A stretch of DNA of 64,000 nt, from assembly GCF_050908995.1 (NCBI RefSeq), contig NC_135133.1, positions 3,328,001 to 3,392,000 of the forward strand, given 5' to 3'. A program made the translations under genes and the position numbers. How positions within the stretch are numbered: position 1 is the first letter of the stretch; every line of letters begins with the position of its first letter. The notes under the pieces were generated by a model. The model had not been told where the DNA came from and ran no database searches. It was given only the letters and a program-made list of their open reading frames with translations. The DNA comes from Andrena cerasifolii. Taxonomy: Eukaryota > Arthropoda > Insecta > Hymenoptera > Andrenidae. This document shows positions 26,391 to 39,509 of this stretch, one piece after another.

Positions 26391-27120
26391 GGGGAGGTTC
26401 CGGTCTAAAAATCGATTTTTTTTTTATTTCGTTCTTCGAACGTTCAACCTCTTAGGAATACGCGTTTAAAAGGATTTGTTGAAATTCGTAAAATTCCCGA
26501 AGTTATAGGCATTTGAGTAGCGGCTAACGCATAGGCAACAACCGGCCACTCGGCGCCCACGCAAAACTTTAAACGCGTTTTTCTCGAAACAGAGTTCTCA
26601 AAACGGTGGGACCTGTATCTTCAAAAGTTATTATCCGATTCGACTGAAACTTTTTTTATTTTGAAGAATATAGTTCTGGCTAGGGGATCTACCAGAAAAA
26701 GATACAAAACTTGAAAATTCACAATTTTCTAAGGCGTTGAAAGGATGAAAACTGTAGGGAAAAAGTGATTTCAAACTTCAAGTGTCATTCTTTTCTAAAA
26801 AAATATAATTTTTGTATTTTTTTCTGGTTTTCCCCCTAGCCAGAAGTATATTCTTCAAAACAAAAAAGTTTCATTCGAATCGGCTAATAACTTTTGGAGA
26901 TACAGGTCCCACCGATTTAGATCAATTTCTTCACGCCTTGACTTTAACGACTCCCCATTGCCGTCTGCAATGATTAATTATAAAACAAAAAAAATATTTC
27001 TATAACTTAAGACATCCTTAATACAATGCAAAACGTCCCATTAAATTATATATAATAGTTTTCCTTTAATTAATTCCTAAAGATCACCTATTTTTGGGGG
27101 CTCTAGACCGGAAGGTCCCC
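26391..27120 (+). mobile_element. 730-bp piggyBac-like MITE, TTAA target (copy 1 of family B)
   Basis: TTAA flanks the element at 26387-26390 and 27121-27124. The ends are GGGGAGGTTCCGGTCTA and, inverted, GGGGACCTTCCGGTCTAGA. An inner inverted repeat runs between 26605-26696 and 26832-26913 (GGTGGGACCTGTATCTTC against the inverse of GAGATACAGGTCCCACC). Its sister copy lies in opposite orientation at 36729-37459. No frame of useful length exists, so it is non-autonomous. Confidence 0.85.
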
Positions 27121-27124
27121 TTAA

Positions 27125-30100
27125 CGAAGTTGCGCAAAGAAACGTGGCCCCATGTAGGGGTTAATGCCTGGAGTTCTGCGGCTTAATGTTATTGCCCTCG
27201 TATACGCTCGCGGCAAAGTTTCGAGAGGGAGCCTTCTCGCGCAATATGGTCAAGGACCGTGCGGCGACACAGTTTCATTCGAAACGAGCCTCGACCTGTC
27301 GCCATGCATACGTGCCGGCATTAAAGAAGCGCCTGAACCAGCACGGATCAGTTCCCGCGGCGCGCAGATTCGCCTGCAAATATAGTTGATACGCGCAGCA
27401 CCTGCGTTACGGGGCTCTGCGTGCTCTCCCGCACGGGAGCACCAAAGTTCCGACGAGTTCGCGTCACCAGACTCTGTGTGTATGCAACTTTAAACGACGG
27501 GCTCGAGCAGCCGCGGAAAGTTTTTCAGCGAAGCTGAGGGGAAGATTAACCCCTCCGCTCTGGAGTCGCGTCCGGGAGACACGGAACTTTAAACGAACGT
27601 TAGCTACGAGTTTCATTGCGTTTTGCTACCGAAAGACTTTGTGAGGTGCAATAAGAAGCGGCAGTGCTTCCATAACGACTAATAAAATGAGTCATTCGCT
27701 GTTTCGCAGTGAATAAGGGCTGGAAACTACTTGGGATTGTCGACCAACCCTCGCGACGAGTAATCAACGCGAAGGGGGGGGGGGTGTGGGCGGTGTTGAA
27801 TTCGCTGTTTTCAGGTACAAAGAGACACTTCGTTAACTGCTGCAAGTACTTCGCGACGGTGGATGGTTTGCAGTTCGGTAAATAAAATTGAAAGGCGCGA
27901 GGGAGCCTCGCGGAAGTCGGGGCCAGAGACACGAAATTAATGGGCGACGAAAGTAAACCAAGGTGTACAAAGGGAAAGAAACATATTTATTCGCAACGGC
28001 TCCGCGGCTTGCTTAGGCGCATTTGCACGTCAAAGTGGGGCGATAACGAGGGTAAACGGCCGACCCCTAACGACGATAATGCTAATACGCTTCCTGTTTT
28101 ATATTTCCTACTCCTCAGGAATACCGACCTAGTCTGGCTTACCAGACCTAACGGATCGAAATTGCATTCTGTCAGACGTGCTTCCAGGGCAAATGCAATT
28201 AACCGCTTCCGCTGGTTCCAAGATGGCGTCTCGGAGGGGGTGAAGCTCGCGGGGTCTGCGCGAAAAGTCTCACCCTCTGGCTTTATTCGATTCCTGCACG
28301 ATTTTCTGGCGGTATCGTTATTAGATTTCAAAGTACATAGCCACGGTTCAGCATTAGCGCCTAGGAAGGGCTAGTGGCGTCTAAGTAGTAAATGGTAGGA
28401 CTTGGATGGTTGAGCAAACTGAAGGTGGAAACGGTCATCGAGTATTCCGGGGCTGTGTTTCCCAGAGTCGTAAACGGGAGGGCTGAGTTTACAGGCCGGT
28501 GCCTTCAGAGGAGAGAGAGATATTCCCACGCGTCGCGGAACATCTCCCCGCTGCTTGGCCAACTTTAAATCAAACTTCGTTTACACCTAGAGGCCACCGG
28601 GGCCGACGGGCATTCATTCCACGCTGGAAGCGCGGCGCGGCGCGCCCGAACTCTTTTTCACCGCGAGCGTATCCACTTCATCGCGCAGTTCCATCATCGT
28701 AAGAAAACAAGGAAGGGAAGACGTGCCGGCCCCCGGAGGAGACTCCGAGGGAGTAGTCATTACAGGGACCCGGCACAGAAACGAAAATATTGATAGAACG
28801 TCGGAGGTGCAAGCGTTCACGAGCGAAAATCCAGGGGCGGTCCGTGTCATTAATCATCAGCCCTGCTCGATCTCCCGTCCTCCTTCGGCCTCTTCCCTCT
28901 CCTTTTTCCCCCGTCACCGGCAAGTGTCTTACCAGCCGATCTGCCCGGTGAATGATGTAGCCCTGTGAATCGTGCCTGGCATTCGTCGTCGCAGCATCCT
29001 GCCCCGGGAAATCCTATCGGGCAACTTCCACCGTAGAGACTCCCTCGCCGCCAGATCACCCGAGACTTTCGCTCGCGGATACCCTAGGCTCTAGGCTGTC
29101 GGCGAAAAGTCGTTAGAAAGACAGCTCGAGACACTCTTGGACAACTCCCGGCTGCACACCGAGTTTAAACGAATCCCCAATAACGAACCGAGCAGCGTTT
29201 CATAATCTGGATGATTCAACGTTATTAAATAGTCCTGGAGCGAAAGGTGCTCTCCACTTAGCCTCGACAGTGATTTCTAATTTAGGTATCCTGAAAAAGA
29301 TTGCTAATTTCAGTCGGTGTTCCTTTCAGAGAGCCACCAGTCGCCTCTGCCCTATTAACGACCCTGGGGCGCGAATTGTTTCTATTTCATCAGCGATTAT
29401 TATCGTCGTTTCCCCCGTTTTCCTCGTTTGCCCTGGGCATAACAGCCTGACGCGCTGCAGAAATATAAAGTCGCCCTGCAGTGCACTTCATTATTGTCTC
29501 GGGTTACCCGTCTATTCGAGACCGTTTGTTCCTCGAGTAATATAGGAATTCGATACTAAGGAAGGAGAGGCTGATGTATTATGTAAAGGAGGGGCGAAAG
29601 GCGAGGGGAAGAAGCTACGAAGTTAACACTAACGTTTCATCAGCGGAATATCGGTTGGTATCGCAGGCCTCGTGGCGCCTAGGAGCGCAGAAACGTAACG
29701 CTGATCGTCCTGCCCGAAAAACCATCAATCTCAACTACTGGCCCAGCATCGAGAGGGAATAACTTATCGGAATCCCATTGGACGTGGCTCGTTACGCGCT
29801 CGCGAAGAAAAACAGCGCGGTTTCCTTCCCCCCGTGGAGTCCCGCGAGGGTAAATAACTCATCCGCCTCGGAGCGATTCCGCGGTGGCGCCAGGCTTCTT
29901 TACGAGGTCCAGGACGCCGATCATCCCCCTCGTTGGAGGGCGCGGGCGTCGGTGACCTTAACCACGAGCTGTCGATGCCGATAGCAGGCTCGTCGACGGC
30001 GGCGTATAAAAGTATCGTGAACACGGCGGGCGCATAAAGCTCTTGTTGACGTTATCCTTATCTCATTTCGCCGCAGACATCCCACCCACTCCACGTAATA

Positions 30101-30959
30101 GAAGCTGTTTGCGGCTGGCGCCATCGCCCCCGCAACGTTGGCCATTTGGCCCCTCATATCCGTAGGAAAGGAATTTATCCCCTAGGCCAGGGGCTGGTGA
30201 ATAGTCGGCCGCCAATGGCGACCGTACCCGAGAGCCGATCTTCCAGGCGACTGCTGAAAAGAGTTCGCGCAACCTTCGAATCGACGCCCGTAGAGGCAAC
30301 GGGCATTCGAGCGACGGCAGATCGAGCCGTCAATTATCGAGCTGGTCGAAGAAATCGTTATCGAGGCAATCAGAGTGTGGCGACACACCTCGACCCATCG
30401 TGAATCGCATCCGTCACTGATTGGCCTGGCTGCGGCGAGAAAAACGCGGCCCCGTTCGTCACCGCAGACCAGGCAAAAAGTTCTGAAATCCGTTTACGCG
30501 AAATCCGCCTCGAACGCCAATGCACTCGGTAATTAGTCGGTAATCGAGATTTTCCCACCCAGCCGACCATCGCGTGGCTCCCGGAGCCACGATTACTCGG
30601 AACTCTCGCGGTGCGTTCGCCGGGCTTTTTTTCGCGTCCACATCTCGCCGAAGACTCGGGAAAATTGAGATCGCGATCGGAGTCTACCCTCGCCGGAGCG
30701 GTTTCTCCGTAACTCCGGTTGTTTGGGGCAATTGGACCGTTCATAAGGAGATAAGTATGACACGTTCGATTTGGAAAGTTTCTTCATTTCGGGGTATACC
30801 GCTCGATCGGGAGTTCACGAATCATTGAGCGTGCGGTTCGGATTCTTTTCGGGGTATTTTACGGTCGTTACGATCCCCGCCGACGGAACGACCTCGATAA
30901 ACTTTCACGGAGGCTCTTGGGTGGGTGCGTGGAGAAAAATCGCCGAAAAAATCCCTTCG
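27125..30959. other. GC-rich stretch without a recognised gene
   Basis: No gene recognised. Eleven G in a row lie at 27774-27784 and one CAAGATGGCG word at 28219-28228. A TATA-like word followed by GC-rich sequence is present near 30003, but no transcript can be supported. Confidence 0.55.
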
Positions 30960-30964
30960 CGTCG

Positions 30965-31926
30965 CACAGTGGTCCCAAATCCCGAAAATGCGGCCAAAAT
31001 CTCAAATATTATTCAATTTATGCAAACATCGGTACTCCGGGGTTTTTGGGGTGGCTGATTACGAATCTAAACTTAAAACTTTAAAAAACAAAATGACGAA
31101 TCCCATATGGCGGACGAATATTGTAAAAAATTGTTGGATCTGCTCGAATGTCAGTACCCTGATGTTTTTGGAGTCGTTGAATACGAATCTGAGCGTATAA
31201 TGCTTATAAACAGATTAGCCAATTGAAACATATAGAATAATTCACAGTTAATTAGTTCTTGGTGTTTGACAGGTAAAAATCCGATTATATTTCCTAAATT
31301 TCAAGACAATAAATATTACACAAATGCAAAGAGCATAAGACACATAGAAAATCATTCTTGCACAACTTTGTACCGCAAGGGTGTATAATAAATGTCTTCT
31401 AAATGTTACAAAATCGTCAAATAGTTCAAACTCGTTGAGGAGAGCAATTTTACTCTCGTATGAGCAGGGCGGCACATAGTGGCAGCCAATTTCTTAAAAA
31501 TTTGCAAGGTACAAGCACTAGCAACAGGCCAGAGCAAAAATTTCGATGGAAGGTCTTGGAAGTTCCAACTTTTCATCTACATTTGTAAAATGCGCGGGCC
31601 AAGTTTTGCTTGTACGTTCTCCAAGTAATTTTGCAATCGTGTAACGTGAACGCTATCAATTATGGTTACGTGAAAGTAAACAAATATTCTACTTACTTCC
31701 TGGAGTAGAATCCACTTTACCCAATGGAAATTGGTCAACTCTTTCAAAAGTTATTCGCTTTCAAAGTCGGCGTTCGAATTCGTATCGGCGCGCACTGCAA
31801 ATGTTTCAGTAACGAAGGCTAACTTTGAGACGACTTGAGATGACGAACCCAATGGCTAAAAATCCCGAAATGAAAAGTTCATTTTCGAGGTTTTGGGCCA
31901 CGTTTTGGCGATTTGGGACCACTGTG
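30965..31926. mobile_element. 962-bp Transib-like non-autonomous element, CGTCG duplication
   Basis: Both ends read CACAGTGGTCCCAAATC inward, identical for 17 bases and similar for about 40. The direct repeat CGTCG flanks them at 30960-30964 and 31927-31931. Transib transposons begin with a CACWRTG-type heptamer and make 5-base GC-rich duplications, so both the ends and the target fit. The heptamer CACAGTG is identical to the V(D)J recombination signal heptamer. Inside are two diverged copies of a block ending in ACGAATCT (about 31030-31069 and 31150-31190). No transposase frame is present. Confidence 0.7.
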
Positions 31927-31931
31927 CGTCG

Positions 31932-34010
31932 GGTCGAATGCAAGACGCGGGCGATTGTTGTGGAGCTTTCCAGGCTCGGTGGAAAATCGATTTACGGGGA
32001 GAGGGGGTGGGGGTGTCGAGTCGGGGGGACGCGACGATTCGAAGGGGGAATAAGAAGTGGAAAATAGAAGGTCGCGAGGCGTTTAGGTGCTTGTGCATCG
32101 GCCGCTGGTAGGCGAGTGACGTTAAATAAGTAATGCCAAGACATTCGAGAGGGCCGTGTTTCCACGTGCTCCACCGTCGGTCCCAAGCTATTCCATTTTT
32201 CAGTTCGGCAAAGTAGCTGCACCGCGTGCATTATGCAGCTCCGGCCTGACGGACGACTGCGCGATCCTTGAACCGTCCCCGTTACACTGTCCCTCGTCTC
32301 CTTCGCCGTAACTCGCGTCACGAACTTTAACGCCAGTTCCACTTCTGTCTCGCTGGAATTTTCTGACATCACGAACAACAGAACCAACAACTCCAGCTCC
32401 TACTGGGGCTCCTTCGAACGGATTCTTAATATACCAAACGAAGTTTTGAAAGTCTGCTGAATTTTAGATATCTGGGGCATTAGCTTAAAGAGAAGTAATC
32501 TCTCAAGTCTCTAGCTTCCCCTACTGTTGTTCTAAGTGAAACATGTACTTATATAATAATATCTCCATACCCCGGTCTCGTTAATTCATTTATCTGTCTC
32601 GAATTGTTCAGAATAGATAACATCGAGGTTTCGCGAATAATTAATCCTACCACCTTTTTACCTGTCAAATGCTTAAATGCATATATTCCTTTAATGAATA
32701 TTGTCGGCAATTTAGGTCGCGTTTAAATACCCTTCGTCGCGCCTCATTTTCCGGCACCGCGGCTTCCCCAATCTTACTGCAAGTGGTCCGAGTGGAGTTG
32801 GTTGACGCAGAACTTATCACAGAAAGTGGCGTCCGTCGTTTAATCACACGCCCCTCATCTTGCGAATACACACTCTTCCATGCGAAGTTCTCGTCACGTT
32901 CGCTGTGCGTTTGTCTCCACCTTCCCGATTAAACGCATAGGGGTAACCCGCGTACCTATTCCACGAGCGTCTCTGAATCCTTTGCCTCAGCTGCCGGTCG
33001 GAAGTGGAACGGAAAAATGAAGCGAGGCGGGCGAGTCCGCGGCTCGTTAGACTCGCAAACCCGTCGAATCGCGACGTTTAAATTCCCGCTTTGATTCGCG
33101 GCGCGTCGGCGGAACTGCCTTAAACAGGATTACACCATAATTCCTGCACGCGGTACGCTCCAAGGCTCGCCCCGCGAAATCCGTTTTGCCTTTCGACAAA
33201 GTGATGCATTATGATGCAAGAATATTCGCCGGTCGCGAGGAATATTCTCGCGTCTCGTAAATCTTGTCGTCCCGGAAGGCCGCTGAAATATATTCACCGG
33301 GCAAAGTATCGCGCATTCTAATTGAGGGGGAAAAGAGATGGAAAAGAACGCGCGCCTCTGCTCGTATCCAACGGCTGCGAACAATAAACGAATTAAAGGA
33401 GGCCTCGAGACGCGGTTCGCGGGCACGACGGTCTCTGAGCAGCCGTAACGAGTTTACCTCGAACGCGAGAGAACGGCGGAACGCGATTTCGACGAATTTC
33501 CGTTCGCGGGGCGAGCTATCGAGGGTGAAATTTGTTTAAACAGAAAATTTGTTAAATTGCTCGGTAAGGCTTTGCAGGCAAACTTGTTAGCCGCTCGAGA
33601 TCCTCCCCGCGACTCTGACAGGCGACGCTTGGCGAGAAAGCAGGAGAAGTAGGCGGAAGAAGAGAGAGAAGAAGGGATCGGGATTACGCGTGTAACCACC
33701 ACGCTTAAAAACTGCGAACGCGAACTCGCGCATTCACGATCAAAAGGGCTTTGCTTCCTGTACCCGGGGTTGTTTGCAACCCTCTTCCCTTTGTGGGCCA
33801 CCCCTGATCCTCGCGTGGGTCCCAAGAAATTAAACGCGAAATTAAACGCGGAATTAAACGTCCATTTTTCATAGGCGCGTACGTTTTTCCTCGCAGTACG
33901 AGTATGGTTCTCGTACTCCGGATGAAACGTGCCTACTCTGTGTCCGTTGACAGCTTAAATGAACCTGGATCGATGGCAGTTTTGCGAGTTGTTATATTTG
34001 AAAGCTAAGT
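31932..34010. other. Mixed-composition stretch without a recognised gene
   Basis: No gene recognised. The only repeat is a 12-base unit in three copies at 33826-33861 (GAAATTAAACGC, GAAATTAAACGC, GGAATTAAACGT). Confidence 0.55.
33826..33861. repeat. Three-copy 12-base tandem repeat
   Basis: GAAATTAAACGC occurs twice without change and a third time with two substitutions. It is a minisatellite-like array of no evident function. Confidence 0.85.
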
Positions 34011-34012
34011 TA

Positions 34013-34880
34013 GGGAGGCCGGGGGTGGTAGGTCAGTTTTTGATTTTTAATGAATTATGTGGACGAAATATAACTAAACCGATTAGTATATTTTATAGGA
34101 CATACATTTGGCTATTTGAGTAAATTATTAAAGTTGACTCATTGTCACAATAATTAAGGTACTTTAATGTCTTTCTAACACCTTCCATGCTGGCCAACCA
34201 GCCCCATGATCGGGGTTGGTTGACTTACAGTATGGGGTAGGTTGACTATAGGTACAATCAGTTAAGAAAATGTTCTTTGTAAATTATCTCAGTGGTAATA
34301 AAATAACACAATGTCACAAGAGTTGTTTCATTATAAAATATTCATTTCTTTCTTTCATATTTTAGTAAGAAACTGAGAATTTTTTTCAGATTAAACATAA
34401 ATTATTATGTATTTATAACATAGTGAAATTTAAACAAAAAATAAAAATCGCTTTCTGAATAACAAAATAACAATTTAAACCTTATTAACGTTATTAGTCA
34501 ACCAGCCCCGACCGATCATTTTGACTTCGATAATCTATATAACCTTCAATTATTTGTGTATAAACAAAATTACTATGTCAATAAATCGTCTAAGAAACAA
34601 ACTTTAAAATAGTCCCCTAACATTTTTTCTATTGTAACTATATACCTAGAGCGTGAAAAAATAAAATCTTTAAGAAAACATATTTACTTACGTAGTCAAT
34701 TTTTTGACGAACGCTGATAACTGTTAAAAAACATGCGATCGCGGGGTCGGACATAAATGCATGGCATAGTAGAAGTATCTTCTTTCTACAGTGAATCGTT
34801 CCGCAGTAGAGTATATGTCGGTGCAAAGTTATTAACAATTAGTCAACCTACCCCTTGAGACAACCAGCTACTGTCTCCCC
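34013..34880. mobile_element. 868-bp TA-flanked, pogo-like element with GGTTGACT words
   Basis: TA at 34011-34012 and 34881-34882 flanks ends reading GGGAGGCCGGGGG (left) and, inverted, GGGGAGACAGTAGCTGG (right). The right end shares the first seven bases, GGGGAGA, with the element at 54663-55536, and the two are nearly the same length (868 and 874). Inside, variants of GGGGTAGGTTGACTA recur at about 34211, 34234, 34498 (inverted) and 34842 (inverted). CCAACCAGCCCC at about 34190 faces CGGGGTTGGTTG in a hairpin. No coding frame survives. Confidence 0.55.
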
Positions 34881-34882
34881 TA

Positions 34883-36262
34883 CCGCGCTTTTCTGTGATT
34901 CTAATTGTACAGATCTATGGATCCTCTAGCAGACATCCTCGCCAGTCAATAACGCACGTAAATGTGCAAAATGATCTCAGGAAGACGGTGCATTCAGCCC
35001 GCTTCAATTACACGTCGGTAATGAAACTCTTTCAAGCGCTCGAATTTCGCGATAAACTCAAGCTACTTCCACGGAAGCCCGGCTCGGCAGATTGCAAACC
35101 GTTCCTGAGCGTCTTTATCGCTCGAGGAGACCGGGTCCGTCTTGAAAGCCTCAAGATTTTTCTATCAGACTCTGGTCCGCCCGATTTCGCGAGCACCGAT
35201 TTTCCAACGGGTCGAGGAGGCAATTATATCGTCACTTCCGTGGCGTGCAATCGCATCTATTACCTTCCAGGCAATCGATATTGTTCGTCGCTGGCTAACC
35301 GGGCTCTTGAATTTCACGCATCAGGCCATATTTCATTTTTAACAAATATATCTTCCCACCCGCTCGTCATTCTCCCTACCCTGCCCCTTCCCAGGCTCTC
35401 GTATTTCCAATTTTCGCGGGAAGCTCGACGGGGATAACAGTATTCTCGTGAAGGACGATCGAGAGTCCAAGTAGAGAACGCAAGATCTAGAGGATGCGTT
35501 GTGTTAGTACGTATACTACCTACGCCGGAGTCGCGTTGGTTCATCAAACAGGACCCTGTGCAGCCCTCGGCCTACCGAAAAGTCTGACCGGCATTATTTA
35601 TCCATCGGGGTATAAATCGATGCTAAATTACTGCAAATGTGCGAATGCTAGCTTGCCAGCTAACTGGCTCCCAGCACGAGGCGCGCGTTTTGCATAATAT
35701 TTGGATCACGTAACTTCGGCCAGGTGACCCGCACGATATTCCGTTCATAAATAGCGCTTCGAACGTATCGAGTCGGGGCGAATTTAAAAAGAGGAAAAGC
35801 TGGGGTAGAGCTCTGGATCGCAGCGAGTCGCGGGCGCGTTGTTACCCCCTATTTGTTGGCCCAGCACGTGTACATTATTTCGATATCATTTTCCAGGGAA
35901 TATGTACATCGAATCGCTCTTCGCTTGTCACGCGACGATTCCTGTGCCGTGTTATTCCGATCTCGTTTGCACCGCGCGGTTCGCGCCACTAAAATAGCAA
36001 TATTTCGTACACCTAGCGTGGGATCGCCCGTTTATTCCAGATAAAAACGTGTCGCGTAAGAGTATCAAGCTTATGGAATTAAAGTTTCGATAAAAAAAAG
36101 TTCGGGGAGTCGGGTATCGATTATGAGAACCTGCCGGAATCGACTGAACTGCGAGGATCTTCTGGCCCGACTACAGGCTCGCGTGGAAGTCGAACGGCTG
36201 CTTATGCAAACTACCCGCGAAGTTGATCTCATATTCCCCGGCTACAGTTCACCCTTAGGGAC
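34883..36262. other. GC-rich stretch without a recognised gene
   Basis: No gene recognised. The plus-strand frame 34895-35437 (180 codons) has no recognisable domain and is overlapped by minus-strand frames. Confidence 0.55.
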
Positions 36263-36265
36263 TAA

Positions 36266-36697
36266 CAAGGGAACATCCCGAATCTGGAAATTCAAAAAAT
36301 TCTGAACCTGTGTGAATATGTAGGAAATTTCCTCCTGATTACAACGCAATTTTTGTTTGCTGCCCAAATTCACTTGAAGGCGGTGAAATTAACCCCTGGT
36401 AATTCGGTTATTTTCCAATTTTGTGTGATAACTCGGGAACTGAACAATAATTTTTTTACCAAATGCTAGATCTAATTAAAGGAAGTAACTTTTGTCTTGA
36501 AACTTTTTTTCTATCTCTTACAGTTCGCGAGTTATAACACAAAATCGGAAAATAGCCGAATTTTCAGAGATTAATTTTACCCCCTTCGAGTGAATTTGGA
36601 CAGCAAACAAAAATTGCGTTGTGATCAGGAGGAAATCCCCTACATATTGACAAAGTTTCAGAATTTTTTGAATTTTCGGGTTCGGGATCTTCCCTTG
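36266..36697. mobile_element. 432-bp PIF/Harbinger-like palindromic MITE, TAA duplication
   Basis: The ends read CAAGGGAACATCCCGAA and, inverted, CAAGGGAAGATCCCGAA, flanked by TAA at 36263-36265 and 36698-36700. The arms continue inward for roughly 130 bases with few differences (AATTCAAAAAATTCTGAA, TTTCCTCCTGATYACAACGC, TTTTTGTTTGCTG). A three-base TWA duplication points to PIF/Harbinger. There is no coding content. It lies only 31 bases from the next element (36729). Confidence 0.75.
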
Positions 36698-36728
36698 TAA
36701 GTATTCCGCGAAGGGGGAAAGAGTTTAA

Positions 36729-37459
36729 GGGGACCTTCCGGTCTAGAGCCCATAAAAATAGGTGATCTTTAGGAATTAATTAAAGGAAAACTACTATATA
36801 TAATTTAATGGGACGTTTTGCATTGTATTAAGGATGTCTTAAGTTCTAGAAATATATTTTTTGTTTTATAATTAATCATTACAGACGGCACTGAGGAGTC
36901 GTTAAAGTCAAGGCGTCAAAAAATTCATCCAAATCGGTGGGACCTGTATCCCTAAAAATTATTATCCGATTCGACTGAAACTTTTCTTATTTTGAAGAAT
37001 ATAATTCTGTCTATATGGGGGAACCAGAAAAAATTACAAAAATTACATTTTTTTAGAAAACAACGACACTTGAAGTTTGAAATCACTTTTTCCCTACAGT
37101 TTTCATCCTTCCAACGCCTTAGAAAATGGTGAATTTTCAAGTTTTGTATTTTTTTCTGGCAGATCTCCTAGACAGAAGTATATTCTTCAAAATAAAAAAA
37201 GTTTCAGTCGAATCAGGTAATAACTTTTGGAGATACAGGTCCCACCGTTTTGAGAACACTGTTTCGAGAAAACTTCGTTTAAAGTTTTACGTGAGTGCCG
37301 AGTGGCCAGGTGTTACCCATGCATTTGCCGCTACTCAAATGCCTATAACTTCGGGAATATTACGAATTTCAACAAATCCTATTAAACGCGTATTCCTAAA
37401 AGATTGAACATTCGAAAGATGAAATAAAAAAAAATCGACTTTTAGACCGGAACCTCTCC
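36729..37459 (-). mobile_element. 731-bp piggyBac-like MITE, TTAA target (copy 2 of family B)
   Basis: TTAA flanks it at 36725-36728 and 37460-37463. It aligns end to end with the 26391-27120 element in reverse orientation: GGGGACCTTCCGGTCTAGAG is the left end here and the right end there. By eye the two copies are close to nine-tenths identical, including the words AGGAATACGCGTTTAA and TATAGGCATTTGAGTAGCGG near one end. No coding frame. Confidence 0.85.
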
Positions 37460-37463
37460 TTAA

Positions 37464-39106
37464 GTCACCGCCGGTCAATGAATCTCAACATCTCCCCCGT
37501 TACGTAACGCGCCGACCCGCAATGTGTGCCGCTCGAATTAGGTATTCCAGGTACTCGGCGCGATCGATACGTCCCCATAATTACGGCTGGTATTGGAATT
37601 ACGGAGGAATTCTGGTTTTTGATTCGCGCTCGACTGTGATAGTGTCATTACACACACGTGAATAATGCACCGCGTGGGTCTCCACCTCTGTCTATTTCTG
37701 CGTCTGCGGCAGGCGATCGGGAAATAATGATTTCGCGAGAAAGGTGAACATTGCCCTGTTCGGACTGATTACGGAAATTGTAATTAATAACATATGTACC
37801 GGCGTGCCGTTATGAATATTCCATATCGTTCGTGTTGCGCAGAAACGACTGCATGCCTCGGCAGCGTACAATTTAATATTAATCGCACGCCTTATTAATG
37901 GAAATCGAGAGCTCTCCCCTGTTTTATGGCCGCGATAGTTATCCGTCATGCGACGTACCGTGTCACGGTGCATGACTGTTATCGGCCGGTGAATGATTTC
38001 AGGTGTACGACGATACATCACGCATCCTAGGAGATTGGCCCCCGCTGAAAGAAACGTCCGCCTGCCCGATGTACTTCGAGGGATCGTTTATTTTTTCCCC
38101 CCGATCCCGAAAACTATCAATCACGCTGCTTTCCCCACAACAGGGTCGCGAGACTTTCCCGAATTTTCCACCGCCGAGCACTCTTCCTCCGTCTGATTCC
38201 CTCGGGCATCGTCGAACATCGAAATCCTAGTCATTTTCGACGAAAGGTCACTTCGAACGCATTCAAAGACGATGGTACTTGGAGGCACAGAGCGAAATCG
38301 AATCGCCTGACTTTATATCGCTTTAGGCCGTTAGCTTTATCGAATATTAGTAGCGGACAGGAAAAAGAGAGCCACTCGCCGCTATGAAATTCGAGATCGC
38401 GTGAATTTCTAGGCTACGGAGCCAACGTTTTCATAGCCGAGCGAGCGTTTTCATTAAAGGAACGAAAAGCGGCTCGTTAAGGCGGGGTGAAGAGACGCCG
38501 GTGCAACTGGGCGAATAATTTAATTAATCGTCCGCCCGATCTCGGCTCGGCCGGCCGAGGGAAACCGGGAAAAAGTTCTCGTTATCACTCCAATAACGAT
38601 CCGGCAGCTACAAAGAGCCGAATCGACGGTAAGACACTCGTCCACGGGGTGGGACGAGCCCCTTATTAATTTACCTTCACGTCGAACTGGCACGATGGTT
38701 GTTCGCGAACGGGTATAAATCTGCCAGAGGCAGCGCGTGGTGGCGGGCCAGGGGGAGCTTGCAACCCTTATCAGGCTTTCTCATCTATGTCGGCAGATCG
38801 ATATCGCCGCTACCTGGTAACCTATCCCGTTAACAAGGCAATCAGGGATAGTTTCTCGATACTGTACGCGCGCGGCCGGTTAACTTAATTAGGGCTTGTT
38901 CTACGACTGCCGATTGCGCCAATGCGAATCGAATTTACCTATGCCTCAAACACGACCTGATACTGCGTACTCGCCAGCGTTGAACATATTCCAACCCTGG
39001 CACGATATTCTATCGCGAGGAACGATAGAATAATTAAGCTCCACTTTCGCCGCGGACTTCCGCGTGGAAAAGACGACGTTCGTGCTCCCTTTCCTAATGA
39101 TAAATT
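37464..39106. other. GC-rich stretch without a recognised gene
   Basis: No gene recognised. A TATA-like word precedes a GC-rich stretch near 38713, but nothing downstream supports a transcript. Confidence 0.55.
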
Positions 39107-39491
39107 ATGGGGTTAGGCCACCTTGGACGAAGCAGAGTTATAGTCATTTTCGGCCATTTTTTTTTCGGAGATAATGAAATAAGTGGGAAATTCAATGCGA
39201 ACATGTTCTGCCCTCTTTAGTTAAAATGTCCTATCTAACATTTTGAAACAATCGAGAGAACTGAAGTTTTATCATTTACTTCGTACCGTCCTTATTTTCC
39301 TTCGTTCAAATTAAAACATGTTGTCATTATTTCGTAACAGCCTAATATAATTTTTTAATTCCTGTAATTCCTTCAATTTTGGGATTTTCAGGGCCCGGTT
39401 GCGCTTAAAATACGTAGAAAAGATGTAGCTAACGGAATATGGAAAAATCCCAAAATAAAACTTTGGAAAATCTTGTGGGTTTCCTAGCCCC
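39107..39491. mobile_element. Possible degenerate TTAA-type element
   Basis: AT-rich island whose edges read GGGGTTAGGCCACC (left) and, inverted, GGGGCTAGGAAACCC (right). TTAA follows on the right and a TTAT-like word precedes the left. The ends agree at roughly ten of the first fourteen bases. This looks like an old member of the TTAA class, but the termini are too short to be sure. Confidence 0.35.
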
Positions 39492-39509
39492 TTAAAAAGT
39501 CACTCGCAA

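Noticed and set aside
9400..27784. Runs of 9-12 G or C (9400, 25465, 26310, 27774) as regulatory G-quadruplexes
   Set aside because: Single homopolymer runs, not four spaced G tracts. They are more likely slippage products or assembly-sensitive sites.
30003..30040. TATAAAAG word with downstream GC-rich sequence as a core promoter
   Set aside because: Such words are frequent by chance and no transcript or exon can be supported downstream. The same applies near 35608, 38713 and 54512.
34895..35437. 180-codon plus-strand frame starting beside a transposon end
   Set aside because: No domain, begins within a few bases of the TA-flanked element, and is shadowed by minus-strand frames.
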